Shown piece after piece: positions 9,831 through 20,800 of a stretch of DNA of 51,025 nt (within the stretch, counting starts at the first letter, position 1; each line of letters opens with the position of its first letter). The stretch is taken from contig JAKPXC010000058.1 in assembly GCA_029567705.1 (NCBI GenBank), positions 1-51,025 on the forward strand, given 5' to 3'. Below the pieces are notes generated by a model that searched no databases, was not told where the DNA came from, and saw only the letters and a program-made list of their open reading frames with translations. Made by a program: the position numbers and the translations under genes. Source of the stretch: Candidatus Cloacimonadota bacterium. Its GTDB lineage: Bacteria; Cloacimonadota; Cloacimonadia; Cloacimonadales; Cloacimonadaceae.

Positions 9831-9844
9831 CGTGTTTTTTTTCC

Positions 9845-9993
9845 AAGGATTTAAGGATTACAGGATTTACTGGATAGTCTAAATACGGATTTCGCAGATT
9901 GAACAGATTCTACGGATTGCAGGAGTAACTTACTTCATACAGACCTTTTAATCAAATCCGAATAATCCGTTCAATCCGCGTTATCTGCGTTCT
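9845..9993. repeat. Imperfect ~9-bp GGATT-type repeats in an inverted arrangement
   Basis: Left: AAGGATTTAAGGATTACAGGATTTACTGGAT...ACGGATTTCGCAGATTGAACAGATTCTACGGATT; right is reverse-complementary in kind: AATCCGAATAATCCGTTCAATCCGCGTTATCTGCGTTCT. Confidence 0.7.
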
Positions 9994-10125
9994 ATTTTTC
10001 CAGGCTCTCGGGACTGTGGCGCAACTGCAACCCTCAACCTAAATCTGATTGTCCAAGACCAGATTCTCACTTGACAGATTCGGGAAAATCCAAAAGCTAA
10101 TCTCCAGAGAGAAGTGGAGCTAAAT

Positions 10126-13100
10126 ATGTCCTTTGTGCATTTGCATAATCACAGCCAATACAGTCTTTTGGACGGTGCCTGCCGGGTTGATCGCATGATC
10201 AAGCTGGCTCTGGAATACGAGATGCCTGCCGTGGCTATCACGGATCATGGCAATCTCTATGGCGCCATAGACTTTTACAGACAGGCCAAGAAAGCCGGAA
10301 TCAAACCGATTGTGGGCATTGAAGCCTATATCATCTCAGGGGATATCTGCAGTGACGAATCCAAAAATGAGACACGTCACCACCTCATCCTGCTGGCGAT
10401 GAATTACGATGGCTACCGCAATCTGATGAAGCTCTCCTCCCGCTCCTTTATCGATGGTTTTTATTATAAACCCCGCATCTCCAAAGCCCTGCTGCAGCAG
10501 CATAGTGAAGGCTTGATCTGCCTTTCTGCCTGCATCAAGGGTGAAATCCCCTCACTGCTCTACAATGAACGCTACAAACAGGCCAAAGATACTGTGGAAT
10601 GGTACAAAGGCATCTTTGACGACCGTTACTATCTGGAGATCCAGGATCATGGTCTGGAAGCAGAACAGAAGGTAATGCCGGAACTGATCAGGCTGGCCAG
10701 GGAAACCAATACACCGCTGGTACTGACCAATGACTGCCACTATCTGCATCAGGCAGATTCTGAAGCGCACGACATCCTGCTTTGCATTCAGACCGGAAAG
10801 CAATTCAATGATCCCGGACGTATGCGTTATAACACCACCCAGCTCTATTTCAAGAGTCCGGAGGAAATGGCCGGGCTCTTCCCCGAGGTCCCAGAAGCAT
10901 ATGCCAATACTCTTGCAATCGCCGAGCGAATCAATCTGGAGTTACGTTACGACAAGTTTCTGCTACCCGAGATAGAGACTCCTCCCGAGTATGAAAGCAT
11001 GAGCGCATATCTCAGAGCCATGTGTTATGAGGAAGCCGAAAAGCGCTATAATGGCATGAGTCCCGAGATCAGAGAACGGATAGATTTCGAGCTGGGCGTG
11101 ATCAACCGCATGGGTTTTGATGGGTACTTCCTGGTGGTTAAAGACCTGATAGACAATGCCCGTAAACAGGATGTGCCGGTGGGGCCCGGACGTGGTTCCG
11201 CTGCCGGCAGCATCGTGGCTTATCTCTTGGATATCACCAGAATAGATCCGATCAAATACAGCCTGTTTTTTGAGCGCTTCCTGAATCCAGAGCGTATCGG
11301 CATGCCGGATATTGATATCGATTTCTGTGCCCAAGGCCGTTCCAAAGTGATTGACTACGTGGTGCAGAAATATGGACGCCAGAGCGTTACGCAGATCATC
11401 ACCTTTGGCACCTTGGGTGCCAAATCCGTGATCAAGGATGTGGCCAGAGTGCTCTCTGTTCCAGCCTCAGAAGCCAATGCGCTTACCAAATTGATCCCCG
11501 GAAATGCCAAATCTCTGGAAGATGCCTATCGCAGCAACCTGGAATTTTCCGAGGCTATAAATGCTAATGAGCTTTATCAAAGCATCTATAAATACAGTCT
11601 GGTACTGGAAGGATTGATCCGGCAGATAGGCATCCATGCCGCCGGCTTGGTGATCGCACCTGGAGATTTGACGGATTATGTGCCTCTGGCCTGCAGTGTG
11701 CAGAAGGGAGGCGATAACGCCGTTCTGGTGCAATACGAAGGCAAATGGCTGGATGATCTGAAGATGCTCAAGATGGACATCCTGGGCCTGAAGACACTCA
11801 CTATCATCAAGAAATGCGTAGCTTTGGTGCGGGACAGCCATAATGTCGAGATCGATATCGAGAAGATACCACTCACAGATAAAAAGGTCTTTAGCTTGCT
11901 TTCCAAAGGAGAGACCAAGGGCGTGTTCCAGTTTGAATCCGATGGCATGACCAAGTATTTGATGGATCTGAAGCCCAATAAGTTTGAAGATCTGATCGCC
12001 ATGGTGGCGCTCTACCGTCCTGGTCCAATGCGCTTTATCGATACCTATATTGCCCGTAAACACGGCCGGGAGAAGGTAAGATTTGAGCATCCTCTGGTGG
12101 AAAATGCCCTCAAAGAAACCTACGGTGTGACTGTTTATCAGGAACAGGTGATGCAGATTTCCCGGGAGATGGGAGGCTTAAGCGGAGCCGATGCTGATAC
12201 CCTGCGTAAAGCCATGGGTAAAAAGCAGATGGATTTGATGCAGAAATTTGAGCAGAAGTTCTATGAAGGGGCTTCTGCCAAGGGAGTGGATCAGGCTATT
12301 TTCAAGAAGATCTGGCTGGAATGGCTGGACTTTGCCGAATATGCCTTCAATAAAAGCCATGCCACCTGTTATGCTCTGGTGGCCTATCAAACAGCCTATC
12401 TCAAGGCCTATTATCCGGTGGAGTTTATGGCTGCTCTGCTCTCGCTGGAAGATGATCCCGGTAAAATTCCCAGCCTGATAGAAGTCTGCCGCAGCATGGG
12501 TATCAAGATTATCCCACCCAATATCAACCGGAGTTTGGACGAATTCTCTGTCCACGGCAAGGAAGTTCTGTTTGGCCTCAGGGCAATTAAGAATCTGGGG
12601 GAAGCAGCCATTGAGGCTATCATCGAAGATAGAATAGCCCAAGGAGCATATTCCAATCTTTTTGAGTTTTGCTCCAGGCTGGATAGCACAGCCGTCAATA
12701 AAACCACCTTGGAAAGCCTGATTGCTAGTGGAGCTATGGACGAACTGGAAGGAGAACGCAGCCAAAAGTGGGCAGCCATCGAGCAAGCTCTGAGCTTCAG
12801 CAGTGGAGAGCAGCGCGATCGCAAGCGGGGGCAGACCTCGCTGTTTGACCTGATCACAGACGAGGAAGAGGATTTCAACCCTCCTCTGCCCATGGAAGCT
12901 CCCTGGACCTATCTGCATGAACTGGAACGTGAGAAGGAGGTTCTGGGCTTCTATGTCTCCGGGCATCCGCTCAACGAATATACCGCTCTGATCAAGCATC
13001 TTAGCACCAGCAATTCTCAGAACGCCAAAGCCAGGAATGGGGATGAACTTATTCTGGCAGGTATAGTGACGGCCATCTCCAAGAAGAAAGACAACAAGGG

Positions 13101-13566
13101 AAATCCCATTGCTTTTGTGGAATTTGAAGACCTCCTGGGCAAGTTTGAAGTGCCTCTCTTTAACCGGGATTATACCAAGTTTGCCGGCACGATCTGCGTG
13201 GGACAGCTTTACTTTGTGTTTGGGTCACGGAGCGGTTACAATGGAAATGATGATGGGATTCTGCGTTTGATGCCGGACATGATTGTGCCTTTTGATGAGC
13301 TTCCCAATGTGCTCTTTGGGGAAATCCGGCTCAGTTTACCCGGAGCAAACCTCAATGCTGAGATAAACAGCCAATTGGGCAGGAAGCTTCTGAAACATAA
13401 GGGCGGATTCAAGCTTGTGCTCCATCTGGAGGATCAGGATAATCCACTGGGCTTCACCTTTGAGGCACAGGAATCGTTCTTCCCCACCAATGGATTTTTG
13501 GCTTGGCTGGAAGATCAGCAGATAACTTTTAGCTTGAAGGTAGGAAACAGTGCCAAGAATTCTTAG
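10126..13566 (+). CDS. dnaE: DNA polymerase III subunit alpha
   Basis: N-terminal PHP (HLHNHSQYSLLDG, ITDHGNLYG), palm GPGRGSAAGS and MPDIDIDFC, and C-terminal OB-fold region. Upstream GTG at 10114 possible. Confidence 0.97.
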   Translation: MSFVHLHNHSQYSLLDGACRVDRMIKLALEYEMPAVAITDHGNLYGAIDFYRQAKKAGIKPIVGIEAYIISGDICSDESKNETRHHLILLAMNYDGYRNLMKLSSRSFIDGFYYKPRISKALLQQHSEGLICLSACIKGEIPSLLYNERYKQAKDTVEWYKGIFDDRYYLEIQDHGLEAEQKVMPELIRLARETNTPLVLTNDCHYLHQADSEAHDILLCIQTGKQFNDPGRMRYNTTQLYFKSPEEMAGLFPEVPEAYANTLAIAERINLELRYDKFLLPEIETPPEYESMSAYLRAMCYEEAEKRYNGMSPEIRERIDFELGVINRMGFDGYFLVVKDLIDNARKQDVPVGPGRGSAAGSIVAYLLDITRIDPIKYSLFFERFLNPERIGMPDIDIDFCAQGRSKVIDYVVQKYGRQSVTQIITFGTLGAKSVIKDVARVLSVPASEANALTKLIPGNAKSLEDAYRSNLEFSEAINANELYQSIYKYSLVLEGLIRQIGIHAAGLVIAPGDLTDYVPLACSVQKGGDNAVLVQYEGKWLDDLKMLKMDILGLKTLTIIKKCVALVRDSHNVEIDIEKIPLTDKKVFSLLSKGETKGVFQFESDGMTKYLMDLKPNKFEDLIAMVALYRPGPMRFIDTYIARKHGREKVRFEHPLVENALKETYGVTVYQEQVMQISREMGGLSGADADTLRKAMGKKQMDLMQKFEQKFYEGASAKGVDQAIFKKIWLEWLDFAEYAFNKSHATCYALVAYQTAYLKAYYPVEFMAALLSLEDDPGKIPSLIEVCRSMGIKIIPPNINRSLDEFSVHGKEVLFGLRAIKNLGEAAIEAIIEDRIAQGAYSNLFEFCSRLDSTAVNKTTLESLIASGAMDELEGERSQKWAAIEQALSFSSGEQRDRKRGQTSLFDLITDEEEDFNPPLPMEAPWTYLHELEREKEVLGFYVSGHPLNEYTALIKHLSTSNSQNAKARNGDELILAGIVTAISKKKDNKGNPIAFVEFEDLLGKFEVPLFNRDYTKFAGTICVGQLYFVFGSRSGYNGNDDGILRLMPDMIVPFDELPNVLFGEIRLSLPGANLNAEINSQLGRKLLKHKGGFKLVLHLEDQDNPLGFTFEAQESFFPTNGFLAWLEDQQITFSLKVGNSAKNS

Positions 13567-14659
13567 CCTAACCCTGCTGCTACTGAGCTTTAGCGTTTTA
13601 GCAGGACAGGAACTGGTCTTTGAGCAGTATCCCCAGCAGACTGATTTCCTGCTGCTTATACCCTATAACAGCATAAATTTCAGGGCCGGAACCTCTGAGT
13701 CCGTTTACCAGATGTCCATAAACTTACGCAATTCCAGAGGGCGCTCTGTCTATAGCCGAAGTGTGCAGCTAACCTTTCAGAAAAAAGAATGGCTGCGTGA
13801 TACAGCCATCCCGCACAGTTTCAGTCAGGACTTAGCTCCCGGCTCGTATCAGATGCAGATCAGGCTAAGAAACAGGTCGGTGGGCGGTAATCTGGAACTG
13901 CAAAGGCAATTCCGGATAGGGAGCACCGGCACGGAGAGAGGTGAGGCCTATCTTTATGCCAAGCGGGATGATATTACCTTTATTCCGTCCGTGATACCGG
14001 AGCTCAGTGATCTTCAGGCTTTGGAACTGCACCAACGTTTCCTGGTTCAGCCGGATAGTATTGGCGTCTTCTCCGGGACATCCAAGCTTTCTGTACTGCA
14101 GCCCACCTCCCCTCTGATAATCGATATCAAGGAAATACTTGATTCTTCACAGGAAAATCAACTGCAGGTGGTATTTTACGAAGAGAACATCCGTTACAAC
14201 ATGGATGCTTTTCTCTACAGCCAATGGTTTGCTTATGGACAAAGCTATAGCCTGAGAGACCAGATAAATCAGCTTCGTTATATAGCAACTCAGAATGAAT
14301 GGCAGGTGCTTCGGCAGGTTCCAAGAGCTCAAATGGCAGAAGTAATCGAGCAGTTCTGGGTTCTGCATGATCCCAGCCCGGGAACCCTGCGAAATGAGAC
14401 CCGGGAATTGTTTTACCAGCGCGTTATGATTGCAGATGAAAGATACACGATCCATAGCCGGCTGAAGGGCTGGCGCTCCGATAGGGGAAGGATATATATA
14501 AAGTATGGAGAACCGGACGAAGTGCGGGCAGAGCCCTTGCCTCTGGACACTCCGCCCTACATTATTTGGCAATACTATACCGAGAATCTGCAGTTTGTCT
14601 TCGTGGATGAAGGCGGATTTGGCAGATACACTCTGAGGAACTCTGAAGATGAATACTAA
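13550..14659 (+). CDS. GWxTD domain-containing exported protein
   Basis: Signal peptide; C-terminal KGWRSDRGRIYIKYGEPDEV; start overlaps the dnaE 3' end. Confidence 0.8.
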   Translation: MPRILSLTLLLLSFSVLAGQELVFEQYPQQTDFLLLIPYNSINFRAGTSESVYQMSINLRNSRGRSVYSRSVQLTFQKKEWLRDTAIPHSFSQDLAPGSYQMQIRLRNRSVGGNLELQRQFRIGSTGTERGEAYLYAKRDDITFIPSVIPELSDLQALELHQRFLVQPDSIGVFSGTSKLSVLQPTSPLIIDIKEILDSSQENQLQVVFYEENIRYNMDAFLYSQWFAYGQSYSLRDQINQLRYIATQNEWQVLRQVPRAQMAEVIEQFWVLHDPSPGTLRNETRELFYQRVMIADERYTIHSRLKGWRSDRGRIYIKYGEPDEVRAEPLPLDTPPYIIWQYYTENLQFVFVDEGGFGRYTLRNSEDEY

Positions 14660-15983
14660 GAAGGCTTTACTTTGCATCCTGCTGGTTTTGGTGGCAGGTC
14701 TGATCTGGGCGAACACTCTGAGTATGTTTGTGGAAGCTCATAGATATTTGGACAGGAATCTGAATAATATGGTTTTCGTGGACTATCAGATTCCCTATCG
14801 CTCGCTAACTTTTTTGGCCCAACACGGAGGTTTTTTTGCGGAGCTGTCGATATCTGTCAACATCTCAAATGCAGATAGTGTGATTTTTTCACAGGACTAC
14901 ATGGACAACGTGGGAATCAGAAACAGAGTCGATGCGGGTTCTGCCAGAAAGTCTTATCTGAACAGGCTAAGCTACGCACTCCCGGTCGGAGAGCATCGGT
15001 TAAGCTTCAATGTCGTGGACAGGAATTCTAACCGTACATTTAGCAGAACGATAGATCTTACTGCTCTTCCCCAAACTGCGCTCTTGAGCGATCTTGAACT
15101 AAGCAGCCAGGTTCAGGCAGACACTACGCAGTACCTGAATCAGTTCCGCAGGAATGGAAAGCTTTATAAAAGCGAGCCATCCGGACTGTTCAATGTGGCA
15201 GAAACTGACTTTCTGCATCTCTATTTTGAGGTTTATTCCAAACCGGATGACCGCACGGAAACTGCCTTTTTGACTATGGATGTGGAGCGGGGAGATTCGC
15301 TGGTGGTTGATCTGTTTCGGGATATGAACCTGGGATCCGATCTGGAGGGAATAACACTACGGATACCACTAAGTGATTTACCGGCAGGGGCTTACTCAGG
15401 GACATTAACCTTGATGCTAGGTGAACGTGAAGAGCAGAGGCAGTTCCAATTTGCCATCCAGGAAGAGGTGGATACATACAACTTCCTGATGCCTGATCCA
15501 GAGGAAGAAGTGAGATTAATCCGCTACTTTATCGGGAATCGGGTTCCTTCCGATTGGGCGACATTGAGCATTACCGCTAAGCGCAACTTCATCAATAGCT
15601 TCTGGGCAGAACAAGCCAGCCAGATGCAGACCACTGTAACTGATGCGATCGACCAGATCCGTCAGAGGGTAGAGTACAGTAATACGCGGTTTTCCCATTT
15701 CCAACCGGGCTGGACAACTGACCGGGGCAGGATTTATATCCGAAATGGAGCGCCGGATGAGATTGAAAACGGCGAGAGTTCGGACGAAACCCGCTTTGTC
15801 CGAAAAGATTACCAGATATGGAAATACCGCAGCCGTCCCAACGCTGTATATCTGTTTGTTGACCTCCAGATGTCTGGGAATTTTCGTATCATGTATGTGA
15901 ACAACGATCAGATGGAAAGCACCAATCCCTCCTGGCTGGATTACTTGGGTGAGGATTTTGATATGTCGAAATTGAGCAACTAG
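14649..15983 (+). CDS. GWxTD domain-containing exported protein (paralog)
   Basis: Signal peptide; PGWTTDRGRIYIRNGAPDEI; overlaps the preceding gene. Confidence 0.85.
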   Translation: MNTKKALLCILLVLVAGLIWANTLSMFVEAHRYLDRNLNNMVFVDYQIPYRSLTFLAQHGGFFAELSISVNISNADSVIFSQDYMDNVGIRNRVDAGSARKSYLNRLSYALPVGEHRLSFNVVDRNSNRTFSRTIDLTALPQTALLSDLELSSQVQADTTQYLNQFRRNGKLYKSEPSGLFNVAETDFLHLYFEVYSKPDDRTETAFLTMDVERGDSLVVDLFRDMNLGSDLEGITLRIPLSDLPAGAYSGTLTLMLGEREEQRQFQFAIQEEVDTYNFLMPDPEEEVRLIRYFIGNRVPSDWATLSITAKRNFINSFWAEQASQMQTTVTDAIDQIRQRVEYSNTRFSHFQPGWTTDRGRIYIRNGAPDEIENGESSDETRFVRKDYQIWKYRSRPNAVYLFVDLQMSGNFRIMYVNNDQMESTNPSWLDYLGEDFDMSKLSN

Positions 15984-16366
15984 TAATCGAGAATTGGCAG
16001 AAATGCGTCGATAAAGTGCTTGACAGAATAGTCATTGTCCTTTGCATTGAAGAAGACGACGATGATGTCGAATCTTGTATTCAGATTGTTCAGATCAGGA
16101 TTTGAGTTAATATATAGTAGTGCCGTTTTACTGATCTTCTTTTGCTTGGGGTAGGAAACGTTCCCCAAGGCCGAGCTTATAGAGTGAAAGGAACGGGTCT
16201 TGACTTCAACGAAAACCAGAGTGTTCTGGTGCCTGGCGATGATGTCGATTTCTCCCGTTTGCCGGCGGTAGTTATGGGATAATATCTGATAGCCTTTTGA
16301 TATCAGGTATACTTGCGCAATACGTTCGCCGGTTTCGAATAGTTCTTTCTTATTTGGTATATCCAT
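15980..16366 (-). CDS. yraN: YraN/UPF0102 family endonuclease-like protein
   Basis: GERIAQVYLISKGYQILSHNYRRQTGEIDIIARHQNTLVFVEVKTR. Confidence 0.9.
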   Translation of the reverse strand: MDIPNKKELFETGERIAQVYLISKGYQILSHNYRRQTGEIDIIARHQNTLVFVEVKTRSFHSISSALGNVSYPKQKKISKTALLYINSNPDLNNLNTRFDIIVVFFNAKDNDYSVKHFIDAFLPILDY

Positions 16367-16450
16367 AAGCGCAAGAAAAAGCTTGACGCATATGCGGTCA
16401 ACGATAATCTAGAATAACAATAAAATCTACACCGAAAGGTGGAGGGAAGT

Positions 16451-17677
16451 ATGAAAAAAGTTATATTGAGCCTACTTGTTCTGGCAGCAATGCTTAGCGT
16501 GTTAGACGCTGCTCCTTTCCAGACCATGGGAATGCTGCGTACTCCGGATGCTTACATCTTGCCGAATAAAGCAGCCGAAATCCAATTTGTGAATTACCTC
16601 AGAAAGACCCGAGACATCGATCTGCACTATGTTCCTTACGGAATGCTTAGTGTCGGTATTCTCGATCAGATCGAGCTGGGTCTTTATGGCGGGGATGATG
16701 TATTCTTTGCCAACCTGAAAATCAAGCTCCTGCAGGAAACCTTGAAATATCCTCAGGTCTCCGTGGGTTTGGAGAATATCTTCTCCCCGGTACCAACTGA
16801 TTTTAAGGATATGCCCGCCACAGACTATTTTAACAGCAATTTTGATGGAGATGCACACCCTGATGCAGCAGACTACGAAGCCTATTCTCCATATGTGGTG
16901 GTATCCAAACAAGCCGTAATCGGTGGAGTCCACAGCATGTTCAACCTTGGCGTTGGCATGCACAGATTCGTTGGCCAGGTTTCCCGCTCCAGAATCTTCT
17001 CCGGATCCTTTGCCTCGATCGAGGTGTCTCCCTTCAACAATTTCTCCATGCTTGGAGAATATGACGGCCGTGATTTCAACGGCGGTATGAAGTACACATG
17101 GGATAATTTCTCCTTCAAGCTGGGTTACCAGGCTATTGAGAATCTCTTCAAGAAATCCGAAGGCAATGGCTATGAGAAAGATATTCGTGCTGCTTTCAGC
17201 GTTTCCTATCTCTTTGACCAGTTTGCCAGCACCAAAAGACGCCGTCCGGACCTGATCGAGCTCGCTTCTGCCAACGATCTGACTCCCTACGATGATGGTC
17301 AATATGTGGTTGATTATCCTATGGATGATGGCATTCAGACAGGTGATACCGGAACAGAGCCCGGAGATACAGGAACTGTGGTTACAGGCGATACCGGAAC
17401 TCAAACCAGAGATGATGGAACAGTCGTTACTGGCGACACCGGAACAGAGCCCGGAGACACTGGAACAGTGGTAACAGGTGACACCGGAACTCAGACCGGC
17501 ACCGAAGTGGCTATAACGAATCCCCCCGTTACACCTCCAGTGGTTCGCACCCCCACCCCCGAAATGCAGGAACTGGTTACAGAGCTTCAACGCCTCCAAC
17601 AGGAGAGAGCCAGAGCCGAGAACTCACTGCAGGAACTTCGTAACTGGATTAATTCTCTGAGAACCCCCAACCCCTGA
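16451..17677 (+). CDS. Exported, probably outer-membrane beta-barrel protein (YjbH-like N-terminus) with a GDTGT-repeat linker and C-terminal coiled coil
   Basis: SD GGAGGG at 16441 before ATG 16451; signal peptide; 'FQTMGMLRTPDAYILPNKAAEIQF...GILDQIELGLYGG' beta-strand pattern; repeats 17337-17508. Confidence 0.65.
   Translation: MKKVILSLLVLAAMLSVLDAAPFQTMGMLRTPDAYILPNKAAEIQFVNYLRKTRDIDLHYVPYGMLSVGILDQIELGLYGGDDVFFANLKIKLLQETLKYPQVSVGLENIFSPVPTDFKDMPATDYFNSNFDGDAHPDAADYEAYSPYVVVSKQAVIGGVHSMFNLGVGMHRFVGQVSRSRIFSGSFASIEVSPFNNFSMLGEYDGRDFNGGMKYTWDNFSFKLGYQAIENLFKKSEGNGYEKDIRAAFSVSYLFDQFASTKRRRPDLIELASANDLTPYDDGQYVVDYPMDDGIQTGDTGTEPGDTGTVVTGDTGTQTRDDGTVVTGDTGTEPGDTGTVVTGDTGTQTGTEVAITNPPVTPPVVRTPTPEMQELVTELQRLQQERARAENSLQELRNWINSLRTPNP
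17337..17508 (+). repeat. In-frame tandem repeat encoding GDTGTEPGDTGTVVTGDTGTQT-type units
   Basis: 90-bp unit GDTGTEPGDTGTVVTGDTGTQTRDDGTVVT followed by a second, shorter copy. Confidence 0.85.
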
Positions 17678-17738
17678 TCTTTCTAAAACTGATATAGTGT
17701 GTAGGTCAAGTATTCATGCTTCCTATTGAACAAATAGG

Positions 17739-17767
17739 TTCAGGTTGCGGTACCCCCGCAACCTGAA
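17739..17767. other. Strong intergenic hairpin without a T-tract
   Basis: TTCAGGTTGCGG (17739-17750) / CCGCAACCTGAA (17756-17767), perfect 12-bp stem, 5-nt loop. Confidence 0.6.
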
Positions 17768-17818
17768 TCCCTTTACCCGGTAACAGCGTTAGCTAATTAA
17801 TTATAAGTGAGCTGGGAT

Positions 17819-20800
17819 ATGAAAAACTTCAAAAGAGTGATAGTACTCATCGCTTTTACTCTGTCATTGACAATTGGCTTATGGGCACAGGCTAGACCAG
17901 CCTTGAGTCCGGATCAACTACGGCTGGAGATACAAAGAGAACGTGATAGATATATCGACGTAATCATTGAGGTCGCTGAAACCCTCCCTGTTCTCTACCG
18001 TCAAGATCCCAATCAAGCCATCCAGGCCGTTAATACGGTCTCTACCATGCTGGATGACCAGCTAAGCTTCTCCGCCGAATACAGGCCTTTTTCACCCAAG
18101 GAAGTTGCTTATCTAAAGGGTCATCTGCTGGCCTATCAACAGGCCCCCGAAAATCTTTACCAATACTACAAATCCTTGATCCAGAGCTCCCGGATCACTG
18201 ATGATCATCCTGCAATGTCTTATCTTCTGTATCTCATGCAGATGCAGGATAACAGTGCAAACAGCAGAACTGCCGCAAATCAACTCTTGAGCTCTCTGAT
18301 GAATAATGCTTCACAAGATAGAGCAGGGCTCCTTTATAACTTCCTGTGGACGGATATGACAGCGGCCATGGGGGATTCTGCAGCTATCGCAACCAAACTG
18401 GCAGAATTTACCCGCACCCGGGACCTCATTACAAACCAGATAGTTCCCCGGAAGCAGGCACTGGCTCAGAGAATCCAAGCTGTTGCCTCAGATCCTTTCT
18501 TCACTAGGCCAGATTTGCAGAGAGCTAACGCTCTTGCCGCCAGCGTCGATGGCATCAAGGCAGATTTGGGAATACTCTATGGGGATTTGCTGCCTCTCGA
18601 GGGTCTTATCCGCTATGACGAATTAGTTAGCACCAAAGACCGAGAGATGGCACTGCTGGATTCTCTTAGAAGCACAATCGCCGGTTATACTACAAACGAG
18701 AACTGGATAAACGAGCGCAAAGCAGCCAGTGAAAACGTCCTGAGCTCTCTTAATGAAAGTCATGTTTATTTCTCTGCCCTGGTTGAGAAGATCGATCGCG
18801 TTTTTGGGACTGTGGAATCCTCTTATGGCGACGAATACGCCTACTACCTGGATGTTGAAACCAAAATCCTATTGGATCTGATTGGAGCATCCGTTATATA
18901 TGCACATGCGGTTGAACTGATCGACGTGGAACTGAGCTATACCACAGATATCACTGCCGAACAAAGAGCGGATTTCCTTTCCAAACGAGAAACCTATCTT
19001 AATGAATCCATCAGGCTTTTGGGGCAATATGATGAATACTATGCCAGATTTACCCAGGATAACGTTTGGAAAACACATTATGACACTGTAATTGATAGCT
19101 ATATAGATGCCTTAAGACAGCAGATAACTCTGGAAACCGGCATTAATGAAGTTCAGTATGCCCTGCAGGGGTTGGAACGCCGTCGAATCATGGCCGTTGG
19201 TCTACCCTCCAATCTTGAGCTTTCCGATGCAGTTTTAACTGAGAACGCCACAGTGTTTGAATCGCTTTACAGCTACCTGACTCTTCAGAGAGACTTCAGG
19301 CTGATTCAATACAGAGATCAGAGACGTCTCGCAAACCTGAATTCTATCAGCTATGATGAAAACGTAGCTCTGCTTGATATGATCAACCGTGACAAGCAGG
19401 ATTACGTCATGAGAGCTCAGCGCTTCGTGCGTGATTATCCTGGCTTCCAGGGTTTTATGCAGCCCACAGGTGAATACCTGGTCTCTCTTGCAGACTTGTA
19501 TTACAACATAGCCGAATTCCAGTATGCCCTGGATCCGAATAATCCCAGTGCTGCACTTGCCAGTTACAAAAGAGTAAAAGAGGTGAATCCCACCTATGCT
19601 CTGGCTGATAAGGTCAATTATAACATCGGTTTCCTAGGCATGAATACAGCCATCAATGCTATGGACGCCAGAAGAGCTGCTTTCTTTGAAGCTAATCCCA
19701 CTGCCGTGACATATAGCAATGATCTGAAATTCCACGAAAGCAGTTTCTCCGAGCCAATTGCAGCGTTCCAACAGGTTATTGACCTCAATGCAGATGCTGC
19801 TCTCATGGATGAATCCCACCTTCACCTTGCGGCCATGTATTTCCTTCTGGCCAGCGATTCCACCACTCCGGATACCTATTATAACCTTGCTCTGAGCAAT
19901 CTGAATCCTTTGGTGGCAGACGCTTCCAACTCCCGCCACTTTGAAGCCCTCTATCAGCGAGGTGTTATTTACATGAATTATGGCGGCAATGCTGGATACA
20001 GAAATGCTATAAATGACTATGCTGCCCTGCTGATGGGTATCAAAACCGGAGTTATCACCGATCCCGGCTTGATTCAAGACTATCAGGATGCAGCAGTAGA
20101 TAATATCTCCTTCGCTTTGATAGCTTTGGACGGTGAGGACTTTGAAGCCACTGCTCAAGGAGCTGAGCTAGAGGCCTTCCTGGTTGATTATGAAGATGAT
20201 ACTGTTCTGGCCCGCATTTATGATCGCGCTGCTCAGCAGAAGAGCCAGGAACTGGGATCTCCCCTGCAAGCCAGGGACTTCCTGATGGCGAAAATCCGCA
20301 GAATGCCCAGAACCCTGGATAATCCTGCCGGTATTCACCAGACTGTGATACTCTACAACCAATTCTATCAAGAACTTCCTGCCAACCGTCAAGCCACAGT
20401 GATGAGTCCCAATACCTACAGATTTAACCAATATCAATATCTCATTGATAACTACAGTTCCCAGTCCGCTTGGTTCCAGACCAATCGCAATAACCCTGCC
20501 ATTGGAGATCAGCTTGCTCTAATCGATTCTGCTTATGCCACGATGGAAAGACGCCTGATCAACAACTTCTCTCAGGCAATCAGCAATCAAAACGCCACCC
20601 AAGCAGACAGACAAGCAGCTTTCAATGCATACAGGGAACACGTTTCCAAGTGGGCGGGATTTGGAGAACTCCATGCCGGACGTCTTGCCGCCAGACAACA
20701 GGAATGGCAAAACAACATCACAGATTACAGTGCTGTGCTGGCCGAGAGCTCCGATTCCCCCAAGGATTGGTACGATGCCTACGCTATCCTGACTACCTAT

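Noticed and set aside
16502-17599. 365-aa minus-strand ORF with SGxxSG-like repeats
   Set aside because: Reverse complement of the GDTGT repeat region of the sense gene.
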